Part shown: positions 46,570 through 57,674 of the stretch, in pieces
Layout: each line of letters opens with the position of its first letter
Numbering within the stretch: the first letter of the stretch is position 1
Assembly (NCBI GenBank): GCA_020226215.1
Contig: CM035230.1
Location: 3,433,501 to 3,497,500 of the forward strand
From: Sindora glabra
Taxonomy: Eukaryota > Streptophyta > Magnoliopsida > Fabales > Fabaceae
Reading direction: 5' to 3'
DNA: 64,000 nt
Position numbers and translations under genes: made by a program
The notes under the pieces: generated by a model
Told to the model about the DNA's origin: nothing
What the model saw: only the letters and a program-made list of their open reading frames with translations
Databases searched by the model: none

Positions 46570-47264
46570 AAAGTTCTATTGATAACTTTAGTTTAGCTAT
46601 CAATTTTGGGATGATAAATTGTAAAAAATAACAATTTAGAACCAATCTTTCCGTACAAAGCTTTCAAGAAATGTTTAAGGAACTTTGTATTCCTATCAAA
46701 CATAATACTTTTTGGCACGCCATGAAGCCACAAAATTTCTTTAAAAAACAAATTTACAATATGAAGCACATCATCAATTTTATGGCAGAGAATGGAATAT
46801 GCCATTTTAGAAAATCTATCAACTACCATAAATATTGAATCTTGACCTCCCTTTGATCTAGGTAGCCTAAAAATAAAGTCCATGGATATGTTTACCTAAG
46901 GTTCACTAGGTACAAGTAAAGATGCATACAAACCATGTGTTAAGACTCTAGATTTTTCTTTTTTACAAATGATATACCTTCAATAGATTTTTTCTACATC
47001 ATGTTTCATTCTACGCTAAAAGAAATGCTCATGCAAAATATCTAAGGTATTTTTCTTGCTAAAGTGTCCCATTAATCCTCCCCTACGAGTTTTCCTTATA
47101 AACAATTCATGCATAGAACATTGAGGCATACATAACTTATTTTCTTTAAACAAGTACCCATCAACTTTATGAAATTTACCAATTGCTCCTTTTTTATATG
47201 TAGTAAATGGTTCAGCAAAGTCATTGTCCTTTTCATATAATTCTTTGACATGTTCAAAGCTAAG
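46570..47264 (-). pseudogene. gypsy integrase fragment (continuous with RNase H before insertion)
   Basis: Minus strand, from SFEHVKELYEKDNDFAEPF (47215-47262) through a zinc-binding part (MHELFIRKTRRGGLMGHFS, then RYIICKKEKS) to the catalytic core MDFIFRLPRSKGGQDSIF, VDRFSKMA (first Asp) and IMFDRNTKFLKHF (second Asp; SDRDTKF in relatives), ending at the HPKIDS motif. In-frame stops are present (for example near 46980). Confidence 0.85.
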
Positions 47265-48808
47265 TGTTATATGTGAAATGGTTTATCAATTAGCGTAAGT
47301 ATACACTGTCATAAATAAGTAATAAAGTGATAAGTTAAGTATCGTTCCCACAAGAATTATTTCACTAAATACCAAAATTAATAACCTTAACACTGGCAAA
47401 TCGATTAGTTAGAAATGAAGTAACTAAATAAAGGTCTATGCAAAAGTATTTAAAATAAATATGAATGCAATTGGAATAAAAACAAATATGAATAAAAGCC
47501 ATAGGGATCAGACTCCACTTAATAATTTTGGATTGAATCATCTATCTACTCTAATCCAATTTTAACTTCCTTAATTGATAGTCGAGTTTCGCTAAATTAG
47601 TTACTAGTCTCTTCCAAGGTCAAGTAATTTTATCATTAATTGCTAATTCACTATATTCCTATGTGAATTAAAATAACCAATCATGCATTAAGATTTATGA
47701 AACTCATTAAGACTACATAAACCATATGAATATATTCCTATTTCATATGTAATTTATAGTTTTAATTATAGGATCCATACACATATATCTCCTTCCGGTC
47801 TCAATATGTATATTGAGTTCATTCAAAAGGTAGCCAATCAATTGAAAGCATTAAGAATAATAATTAAAACTCAATCAAGAAGAAGAGAATTGAAATTAGT
47901 TTCAATAGATTAGAATTCAATCCGTCATTATTAAGCTACGTTATCACCCTAGGAGAATGAAGATTTAGAACATAATAAAATTAAAACAAACTCAAAATAA
48001 AATAAAAATATCATAACATTCATGATAAAAACATAAAGATATAATTATAAATGTATGAAAATACAATTTCTTGCCATCCATATAGGAGGTAAAACCATCC
48101 ATATAGGAGGACTACCTAGTTTTCCATATAGGAGGTATATAAAAAGAACTAAAAATGCATGAACTACACTACTCTCTAGATCCTCCTTAACGATCTCTAC
48201 TTGCTATTTATAGATGAATAGGTTAGCTGCAAGTCATAAATCTTGACCATTAACTACCAATCTTAGTCTTTAGCTACTAGTTTTAGTCTTTAGCTACTAG
48301 TCTTGGTTCTCGCAGCAACTATTCTTCTGGATTGTCGATAACTTATGACTACTAAAATGGTAGATTCACATTTTCTAGTCAACATGAAGTTGTAAGGCTG
48401 TTAGCTTTAAAACTCATTGAAGAACTTCCAATTTTGACATTTGTATCTCCAGTTATGGTCAAATTAGTGAGCAAAGGTCAGGCTTAGACAAAACCACCAT
48501 TTCAGATTCTAAGTAAATTTTGAACTCTTTGGAGGCTGAATTGGACTTTGCTTTCAACATAAAAATTGAAGGGATTACTCTTAACTTTTTATCCATATAA
48601 AGAACACCCTAATCCAATGTCCAGAACTCTAGATATGGTTTAAAACTTGAAATAGGGTCAAAATGCAGCATTATCTAAAAAAATCTAATTTCATTTCAAA
48701 CTCAATAGTCATTCACAAAATGCAACTAAATTTATTAAATTAAGCTCAGATATAATCCAAAAGTGCATTATATAGGGGAAACTATATATGTAAATATTTT
48801 ACATATTA
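47265..48808. mobile_element. Solo LTR nested in the gypsy element
   Basis: CTAAG at 47260-47264 is repeated exactly at 48809-48813. Removing the 1544-bp block and one CTAAG rejoins the host coding text (LNAKML next to SFEHVKEL), which proves the boundaries. The block begins TGTTATATGTG and ends ACATATTA, close to a TG...CA LTR with a C-to-T change at the end. It contains AAGTATCGTTCCCACAAGAA near its start, which I know from plant LTR-type sequences. No internal domain. Confidence 0.85.
48078..48132. promoter_or_regulatory. Three perfect CArG boxes inside the nested solo LTR
   Basis: CCATATAGG occurs at 48078-48086, 48099-48107 and 48124-48132, each within the 12-mer CCATATAGGAGG. CC(A/T)6GG is the MADS-domain binding consensus. 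Function is inferred from motif only. Confidence 0.5.
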
Positions 48809-48839
48809 CTAAGCATTTTTGCATTGAGAGAAATAAGAA

Positions 48840-49950
48840 GAACATACCTTTTGGATAAGGCATCTATAACTATATCCTTTTTACCTTGTATTTGATGACA
48901 TATGGAAAGGGTTTAAAGAAATTCAACCACTTAACAAGCCTCTTGATCAGCTTACCTTGACTTTTAAGACATTTTGAAGATTGATGATCTATGTGAATCA
49001 TAAATTGCTCAGGCCAAAGGTAGTGTTGCTAAGTTTCCAATGCTCTCACAAGTGCATAAAGCTCTTTGTCATATGTTAGATAATTCAAGGTTGCCCTACT
49101 TAACTTCTTACTAAAATATGTAATAGTTCACCCTTCCTACATCAAAATAGCTCCTATACTAATTCCTGATGCATCATATTCAATCTCAAAAGTTTTTGTT
49201 AAAGTTAGGTAATGCTGGAACAGGTGCAAAACAAAACCTTTCTTTATGAACATTAAAAGTATGATCTTGAGCTTTGTCCTATTTAAAGCTAACAAATTTC
49301 TTAATGACTTCAATGAGTGGTGCAGCAATTGTGCTAAAATTCTTCATAAAATGCCTATAAAAACTAGTTAAGCCACGAAAGCTTCTTACCTCAGTAATGC
49401 TTTTAGGTGTTGGCCACACCTTTATTGCCTCTACCTTTTCTTCATCAAATTCTATCCTTTGTGCACTTACAACAAAACTAAGGAAAATAATCTTATCCAT
49501 GCAAAAGCTACACTTTTTCAAGTTAGCATATAGTTTTTCCTTCCTCAGCACATTAAGTACATAATGCAAATGACTCATATGTTCATCAAGATTCTTATTG
49601 TATATCAAGATATCATCAAAATACACAATAATAAATTTTCCAATATATGCATACAAAATATGATTCATTAATCTTATAAAAGTGCTTGGTGCATTAATGA
49701 GTCCAAATGGCATAACTAGCCATTCATAAAGTCCATGCTTTGTTTGGAATGTAATTTTCCACTCATCCCTTTCCTTTATCCTAATTTGATGGTATCCAAA
49801 TTTTAGATCAATTCTAGAGAAGATACCAGATCCATACAATTCATCTAGTATATCATCTAATTTAGGAATAGGATGGCAATAGTTTGGCATAATGTTGTTC
49901 ATAGCTCTAGAATCAATATATAATCTCCATGATCCATTTTCTTAGGAACA
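48840..49950 (-). pseudogene. gypsy reverse transcriptase and RNase H fragment
   Basis: Minus strand: VPVLLVPKK (near 49950), then after a frame shift MPNYCHPIPKLDDILDELYG, FSRIDLKFGYHQIRI (catalytic Asp present; Ser-to-Phe in DLKSGYHQIR), MPFGLINAPSTF, the active site IVYFDDILIYNK (YFDD at 49612-49623), and the connection region LRKEKLYANLKKCSF and VRSFRGLTSFYRHFMKNFS. RNase H begins with FEIEYDASGISIGAILM (49140-49190) and continues in pieces to PYVIKY near 48900. The frames 49279-49902 and 49137-49328 overlap through a frameshift. Confidence 0.92.
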
Positions 49951-50520
49951 AGAAGAACTGGAACTTCATAAAGACTTAAACTTTCTGTAATATACCTTTT
50001 TGCCATGGGCTCTTAACTTGTCTTTAAAGTTCTTTTGTCTTTTTTGGATTACTTCTATAGGCTGGATGGTTAGGAATGATTGTACCAGAAATGAAGTTAA
50101 TTTAATACTTTATTCCCCTAATAGGCGGTAACCTACTAGAAATTTCTTCAAGAAACACATTCAAATTCCTAAACAAAGAACCAATAACATTTAGAAGAGA
50201 AAGGTTAAGAAAATTAGTGCTTAAACAAGTCTCTTTATAAACTTGTATAAGCATAGGTTATCTAGTAAGATAAGCAATTATCATTTCATTTTCTTTTAGA
50301 TAAAAACTCTCTTTTTTCTCCACTTTCTCTTTTTTTTTTTTCGAATTTTTATCTTTGAGCTCTCTATCTTATCATTCTCACACTTATTTTTTAATCTATC
50401 TCTCTCTTATTTTTTAGCTAACTTCTTATTTTATTCCCTTCATTTTTAACTCACTCTCTACTTTACTTTTCTCATTTTTAACTCACTCTCCTTTTTATCT
50501 TTCTTTTTCTTCATTTTAAG

Positions 50521-50760
50521 CTAATCTTCGTACACTTGCTTAGGAGACAAAGATACAAGTTTAATAGGTCTATTATTCATTACAAATAAGTACCTATTTG
50601 TATACCCATCTTTAGTTGTCTTACAATTAAACTCCGATAATCTTCCCAGAAGTATATGACCAATATGCATTGGGATTACATCACATAGTACTTCATCACT
50701 ATATCTACCAATTAAGAATGAAACCAAAATTATATTTTTAACCCTAATTTCCCTATAATC
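50521..50760 (-). pseudogene. gypsy retroviral-type aspartic protease, C-terminal part
   Basis: Minus strand: VSFLIGRYSDEVLCDVIPMH, then GHILLGRLSEFN, TKDGYTNRYLFVMN and SPKQVYED. This is the conserved region after the protease active site leading into RT. The active-site part itself (50760-50900) is out of frame. Confidence 0.8.
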
Positions 50761-50940
50761 ATTCTACCATTGCAATTTGTAAGGCTTAAGGTGTTTAATG
50801 GTAAGCAAGCTCAGCTTATTAACTAATGTAGTACTTGCAACATTTATACAACTTCCCTTATCTATAATCATACTGCATACCTTATTATTTCTAAGGCAAC
50901 AAGTATGGAAAATGTTTTCTCTTTACTACATATTGCCATC

Positions 50941-52192
50941 CTCTTTAACTTAGGAATTTAGAACACATTTGGTCACAAGTGTTTCTACCTTGGCTGCATA
51001 CTCAACTCTATCATCACTAGCATTTTCAAGTGAAAGCATAGATTCATTATTATCACTTTCAATCACCATTTCATTATTAAGTATAATCATGAATCTTTTT
51101 TTAGGGCATTGTGATGATATATGACTTGTTCCCAAATACTTAAAACATTTAATATCTCTATTTCTAGAAAGTTAGGAATCAGATTTAACTTTGCCTTTTA
51201 AAGCTTCAATTTTACCTTTGGGAGCTTCTTTTTGAACAACCTTTTCTTCTTTCTTTCAATTTGGTTTGTAAAAAGAACTAGAACCATATTATACTTTGAT
51301 GTCCTCTTGTGCTTTAATTATTTTTCCACCTTTATAGTTATATGCATTATATCTTCTTACTTTACATAATGTTGTAGTTCCACTATATGTGCTATTTCTC
51401 TATTCAACCCATTCAAAAAGCATGCCATTGTGGCTTCCCTATCTTCCTTCATATTAGCCCTTATCATAGTAATCTCTATTTCCTTGTAATTCTCCTCCAT
51501 ATTTTTAGAACCTTGTGTAAGACTCAGTAGTTTTTAATAAAGGTCCCTATAGTAATGACTAGGAACAAATCTCTTCCTCATTAGAGCCTTCATATCCCTC
51601 CAAGTTTTTACAAGTCTTTTACCATTTCTCATTCTATTCAAAATCAATTTATCCTACTAAACAATTATAATTAGTAAACTTAATTACAATTAGTTTAGTC
51701 TTCTTTGATTTAGAATAATTATGGCAATAAAAAATTAATTCTATCATTTTCTCACACTGCAAATAAGCTTCAAGTCATTTCTTCCTTAGAAAGAAGGTAT
51801 CTTCATTTTAATGTTACCAAAGTTCCCATCTCTCTTATTTTGGTCTCTTGGAGAACCCTTTTATAACCCTTCTCATGCTAAACTCCTCTATGCATGTTTC
51901 TACCTATTTCAAATTTAGATTCAAAATCTTCCTTAATCTTACCTGTAATTTCATTTTCAGAATTAAAATCATCCATATCCTTTTGATCTCTCTTATCATG
52001 TCTCTTAGGATTAGGATTTCTATTAGGTCCTTCCCTTTATAGATCAGTAATCATATCTTCTTACCTATCCATCCTATCGTTCATTTCTCTAAAATCAAAA
52101 TTGAAGCATTCAAACTATTGTTACATGGCTTTTAAAGTAAACACTATGTTTTGTGGATCTCTATCACTTGATGTTTCCTCCTTATTTGCCAT
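50941..52192 (-). pseudogene. gypsy gag, frameshifted, with a damaged zinc knuckle
   Basis: Starts MANKEETSSDRDPQNIVFTL at 52192 on the minus strand. A middle part with EMNDRMDR and NPKRHDKRDQKD is cut by stops. The knuckle reads CFKYLGTSHISSQC near 51090-51140: the second Cys of CX2CX4HX4C is Tyr, a TGT-to-TAT type change. Confidence 0.8.
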
Positions 52193-52872
52193 TTTGAAAG
52201 CTATAAGAAAATTTATTAGAAAATGAATTCCTCACACACTCCTTCATGTGTTTGCATTCAAAAGATGCCACTCAACCCTTGTGTATCACTCTTATATAGG
52301 CTTTTTTTTCATGATAATGGTTTCATACTCTCTAACCTTTTTCCATTCTTAGTCTTTTCTGTTACCTCTTTAGAGAAACTAATCAAACTCAATCAAAGGC
52401 TATCATAAATTTTTGTAGAATTTTAATCAAACACTTTAAGGATAAAGAGAGAAATAAAAGTGAATGTTCAGAAGAGAACCTAAGGAATTTAGAATGAGAA
52501 ATTGAAACAAAATTTTTGGAGTTTTAACCCTAAATTAGAATTAATCAGAACAATTCCTTTTTTTTCTTTTCATCCTTTTTTTTAGAATTTTTGAAATTTT
52601 TTATCCTTTTTTTAGAATTTTTAAATTTTTATCCTTTTTTAAATAATTATAATTACTTGAGATATTGCTTTAGATAACATTTTTTTTTGTTTGAATTTTT
52701 TGTACCAAAATGCAAAAAAGTAGAACCTTAGATAAAAGGAATAGAATTTGGAGATGAAGAGATGAAAAATCACAAAGAAGGAAGAATAAATTTAGAATAA
52801 GAAAAACAAAATTACAAAATGAAAATTAAAAGGATGTAACTTAGTCTTAGATTGAAGTTCTCATAACCAAGA

Positions 52873-53584
52873 TGGTGTGAACCTGGGGAGGTATAGAACT
52901 TATGAACCCATAGCCAATTTGAATATACTCACCCTAAGAACCTTAAAAAATAGGTTTTACGATCCATTTGAACTCTTGAGTACAAAAAAACAAGGATTGA
53001 AGTGTTAATGATGTCAGAAGATTAATCAAGCCTTGATAAGTTAAAAAAGTTCAATAAAGAACCAAGGAGAGAACTTCTCTTAAATCTAGAATTTCCAAAA
53101 AAGATAATTTTCATTTAACGAACTCTAATTACAAAAGATGTGGAGATGCGGTATTTATAGACCATTTAGCTTAGGAAAATTTTAGAAATATGACTAATTA
53201 GCTTAGGAAATGAAAATTCTAAAAATATGACTAAAATTTGTGTAATTACATTAGCTGATTATAAATCATTGTTTTTAACCCAAAACAACATAGTTCAACT
53301 TAATTTGAGTATGCTCATGGATAATCCTTGGTCTAAGCTCCTTAATTTGCATTATTCTGGCTAAAACTCCCTTAACAACTCCATTTTTAGTCCAAATAAT
53401 GCTAAGGACGTGATTGGTGCTAAGATTAGGTTGGAAAGAATTTTATTTGGCCTAAGTGTCTTGAACAAACCCATTTAAAGCTTCTTTGATCCTCCTAGCC
53501 TGTGTTCTTGTAATAGGCCTACTTGGAATCTGCAATAAATCCCTTGTAGTACTTGAATTAACTTGTTCCAACCCTTGAGTCACA
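52873..53584 (-). repeat. 5' LTR of the 45-53 kb gypsy element
   Basis: Partner of 45332-46017. On the minus strand it runs from TGTGACTCAAGGG to GGTTCACACCA next to the internal region. Confidence 0.85.
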
Positions 53585-56427
53585 TTAAATTATGAACTGT
53601 AGTGGAGCGATAATCCAAAAGTTAGATGGGAAATTCTTGGTAAATAGTTAAGAAGGACATAGGAATGATCTAGAAATCAAAAAGTGGCTATATGTATGTT
53701 TACTATAATTGGATGTATGATGTGATGTGATATTGAAATTTATCTGTGATTAGATATTACTATTAATGTGATAAGATGATTTGTTTATGTTCAGCTTTAA
53801 TGGCTATTTGCAGTTATGATATCTACCTAGAATGGATAGTATGTAATATGATAATAATGTTGTATACTAATGAATAGTTTCAATTTTTATGATTTGTGAC
53901 GTGAAATATAAAATTTAAGTTGTGCACAGGTGAACGCTTAATCCAAGGCTTGGTTTCATATAATTCATATATCTTGGAAATGGGTTTGCTAATATTTCCC
54001 AATTTAGTACATGATTATCCAATGATTATTACTTATAAAATTGATCTCCTACAAGATAATAGTAAATATATACTCATTAAGTTCTTATAACTTGCTTTAT
54101 TTTATTTTTAATATTTTCAAGTTAAGATAAGTATCTTCAAGCTTTGTTGCATTTATGGAGAATCAAAACCGCTTTGTTAAAAGATTTTGATAGTTGGATT
54201 ATGATCAAAACTAGAGATAAAGATTATATGGATTCGACACTTGATGTGTTGAATATGTATATGTGTATTAATATGAAATTGTATAGTATTGTATGTATAT
54301 TTGATGCTATCGTATTTGGAAATGATACAAGTTTTGTATTTTAGGATGTGTGGCCCTCGGAAAGTATCTAAAAATAAGGGAGATTCTATCTATTTCTCTA
54401 CAAAAATTAAGATGAATTTTTAGCCATTTTGGTAATAGGTTATTTTTGTTAGATAGTTTTAGAGAAAATCGTGTCAAGGCTTGAGGAAATAGGTATCGGG
54501 ATCCATGCCAATGAAGGTTAGGAGTAGGATGTGGCACATTCAAACAAAGGGAAGTGTAGCCAAGTGGTCCATATTTTGAATCCTAAAATCTTACTCAAAA
54601 TGGCTAAATGTAAGATTTGGAGATTAAGTGAAATTAGGAGCACCATTATTTCTTATTAACCAATGCATATGATAAGTGTTAAGAAAGCTTAAAAAAATGA
54701 GACATATTCATATGTATGAAATGTCAAATAGACCTATGCATGCAATAGGAATGACAAGTAGCAAAAATGTTTTAAAAGGAAAAAAAAGGAGCCAATGCAA
54801 GTAAGCTTACTTAATATGCCTACTAGAAAAAATAAAATTTATTTTAATAGTTAATTCCATATTAAATAATATTAGAGAAATAATGATGGTAAGATATTAA
54901 TGATAATATTAGCAAAGTTTTAAAATTTTTGCATTTAAAATCTTGAGAAATTTCTAGAATCATTAAACCATTTCTAAGTAGCCTCGAAGAGAATGAGAAT
55001 GCTTAAATAACTTAAATTATAGGAATCGGAAATAAATAGTGAGCAAAAGATAAGGAGAATTTTACAATTTTGATTTTACTTCAATAGCTCTATCCCTACC
55101 TCTCCCTCAATAAAACATTTCTTTACTCCACTATTCCTTTTATTTTTCCTCTCACATCTTCTTTGATCTTTAACTCCAATCTTATGAGGGAAATTCCAAT
55201 TCTTATTTTACTATCAATTGTGCTAAATTTTTTTATTGTTGAACTTTTCCTAACTTCCTTTTTTGGTCTATTTTAACCTTTACATCTCATATAGTCCATT
55301 TTATGCTTATTGTGAGTCATGTATGTACACCTATAACTATTTCTATACATATATATCCTTTAAGTATTTAGGATTGTTACATCTTAGGTTGAAAATCCTT
55401 CTTTTCTATCTATTTGAACAAGTGTTGCCTTATGGGTTATTGATAACATAAATGCCTTAGATGGTGAAGTAAGCTAAATATTGAATTTGAATAGAACCTT
55501 GAAGGTTTGTCCCTACCTTATCGTATTAAGATATCTAATTGAGCTAGAGTGTTTCTCACTAAGTTTCCATACTTATTTTCTTATAGATTTAACTTTTTAG
55601 ATATCTAATAAGACATACACCTCTTCCATCACAACAAGTAGGACACCCTCTTATGAAGGATTTTTCCACTCTTCTTTTGCAGATGTGGCAACACATGGAA
55701 TAAAAAGATGAATTTTGATGGTTTGTAACTAAATGGAGTTAGATGGATCAAGGTTACCCTTTAGCTACAGTTAGTGGTTGGAGCTAAAGACATGTAGTTT
55801 AGTTAGGCTAACTTATACCCACATAAAAAATGAATTATAAGTTAGTTTAACTATTCTTTTGCAAATAGAATCCAAATTTTACATGAACTTTTTGAAAAAT
55901 GGATAATATTCTAGTTCAATTTATTAAATGAGAATATATATTGCATAATTCTCTTGATATATTGTTTAATGAAATAGGTAAGGCTAGTAGAGTTACTTAA
56001 GAGTGACCCTACACCGATTGTGGGTCATAATAGACATAATATTATTGTTTGCCTTATGATGCTATATTCATATGTGATGTACTTTAAATAACTAATAGTG
56101 ATTTTTTGTTATCCCCTATAATAAGTCTATTGTAGTTTTCAACTTTTTTTTGTGATATGTTGTTAATAGACAGAGATTAATTCAACCTTGTAAACTTAGA
56201 ATAATTAGCATGTGAATAACAATTTTGTAAATAGTGTTTAGCTAACAATTATTATTAGTTTAGCCCTTTACTTTCATTATGTGCATATTTATTATCCATG
56301 TCTTTTTTTTCCCACTCTACTCATGCTCTCATCTTTGCATCGTGCTTTTATGTTATGCTAATATAATGCAAATTAGTTATCAAGTTTTTCATTTTGAGCT
56401 TTCTTATTTAAATTTCATATTTTCTTC

Positions 56428-56468
<41 letters not shown>

Positions 56469-57674
56469 GATCTTTCTTTCATTATTTCTATGATATATTT
56501 GTAACATTCAATTAAATTATGAAATTATTTATAGGTGCAATTTTTTTAAAAAACAAAAATAAAGGAATCACCCTTGAGAAAACACTTCCTTTCAAATGAA
56601 AGGAGTTCCAATAAAATGTAGGAACCACTTAATTTATGTAAACAGAAGTGTAATTACTCTTTATTTTTCTAAGAAATTCAATTTTCAACTTTTTAAATTA
56701 CTTTTGGTACTATCTTTATTGGTCTTTGTTGTTATTCATTCTTTTCTTAATTTTATTTCGTAACCACTTATAGGTTTTATTTGGCAATTAGTTAAATATA
56801 TTAATGCTTAATTGATTTGATTAACTAGTAATTAATAATTGATTATATTAGCTAATAATATTAGTCATTTAAATAAATATATTTAGTAAAATTAGTTATT
56901 TATATATAAAATAATATATAAAGATAATGATATATTTTAATATTTATTTAAGTATATATGTGCGTACATGTATACATGTATTATATATGTATATAAATTA
57001 ATCTTATTGGTTTTTACTTTTAATGTGAAAATAACTTAAATTCAGAAAGTAATTATGTAACAAAAATTTTAACATATTATAATAATTATTTTATTAAAAA
57101 ATTAATTGTATTATAAAATTTATTTAATAAAAAGTTAAATGATTATCTATTTTTTATAAAGAACTATTTATTTTAGTATGTGTGTGTGTATGTGTGTGTG
57201 TGTGTATCAAATTAGTACATATATTCTTAAAGATATATAATGGCATAGTGATTGAGTACTAAGTACTACATATTAATATCAGATTGAATGCCTCCTATTT
57301 GCATTTTTAACAAAATAATGAATAGAAGTAATTATTATTATTATATAATTTAAAGATAATTTTTAATTTTAATAGATTTTTAATGAATAAGCTATTTGAA
57401 AATACTAAGTTCCAGTAAGCTAATTAAATCATCTATTTATCAAATACTTAAAATGGTTGGGTTAATAAGCAAAAATGACTCCAATTGGCTAAAAGCTTAT
57501 ATCATGTCTAAAGTTTGAATTAGAATATTGTACATACATTAAATGGATTATTATTTTTACCATTATCCAAAAACAAAATTTAAGTAATAAAATAACCTTT
57601 GTGCTCTCATAAAATAAATTAACTATTAATTATTATATAATAAATAAAGAAATAGGCTAATTTTATAGTATAAT
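53585..57674. other. AT-rich DNA with microsatellites, no gene seen
   Basis: Holds (CT)n(AC)n at 56427-56469 and (TG)n at 57177-57206. The region 54340-54560 (GGCCCTCGGAAAGTATC, CGTGTCAAGGCTTGAGGAAA) and 55060-55200 have a composition like LTR debris, but no pairing repeat or domain is found. Confidence 0.4.
56427..56469. repeat. (CT)n(AC)n compound microsatellite
   Basis: About ten CT followed by about twelve AC dinucleotides. Confidence 0.95.

Larger units (their letters stand above)
45332..53584 (-). mobile_element. Ty3/gypsy retrotransposon relic, LTRs present
   Basis: Minus-strand element. 5' LTR 53584-52873 and 3' LTR 46017-45332 (about 700 bp each, roughly 80-85% alike by eye; both start TGTGACTCAAGG reading minus). 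Internal order is gag, protease, RT, RNase H, integrase, which is Ty3/gypsy order. A purine run AAGGAGAAAGAGAA just before the 3' LTR fits a PPT. Stops and frameshifts occur in every domain. A solo LTR (47265-48808) sits between RNase H and integrase. No clear 5-bp target duplication flanks the LTRs, so the ends or the sites have mutated. Confidence 0.9.
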
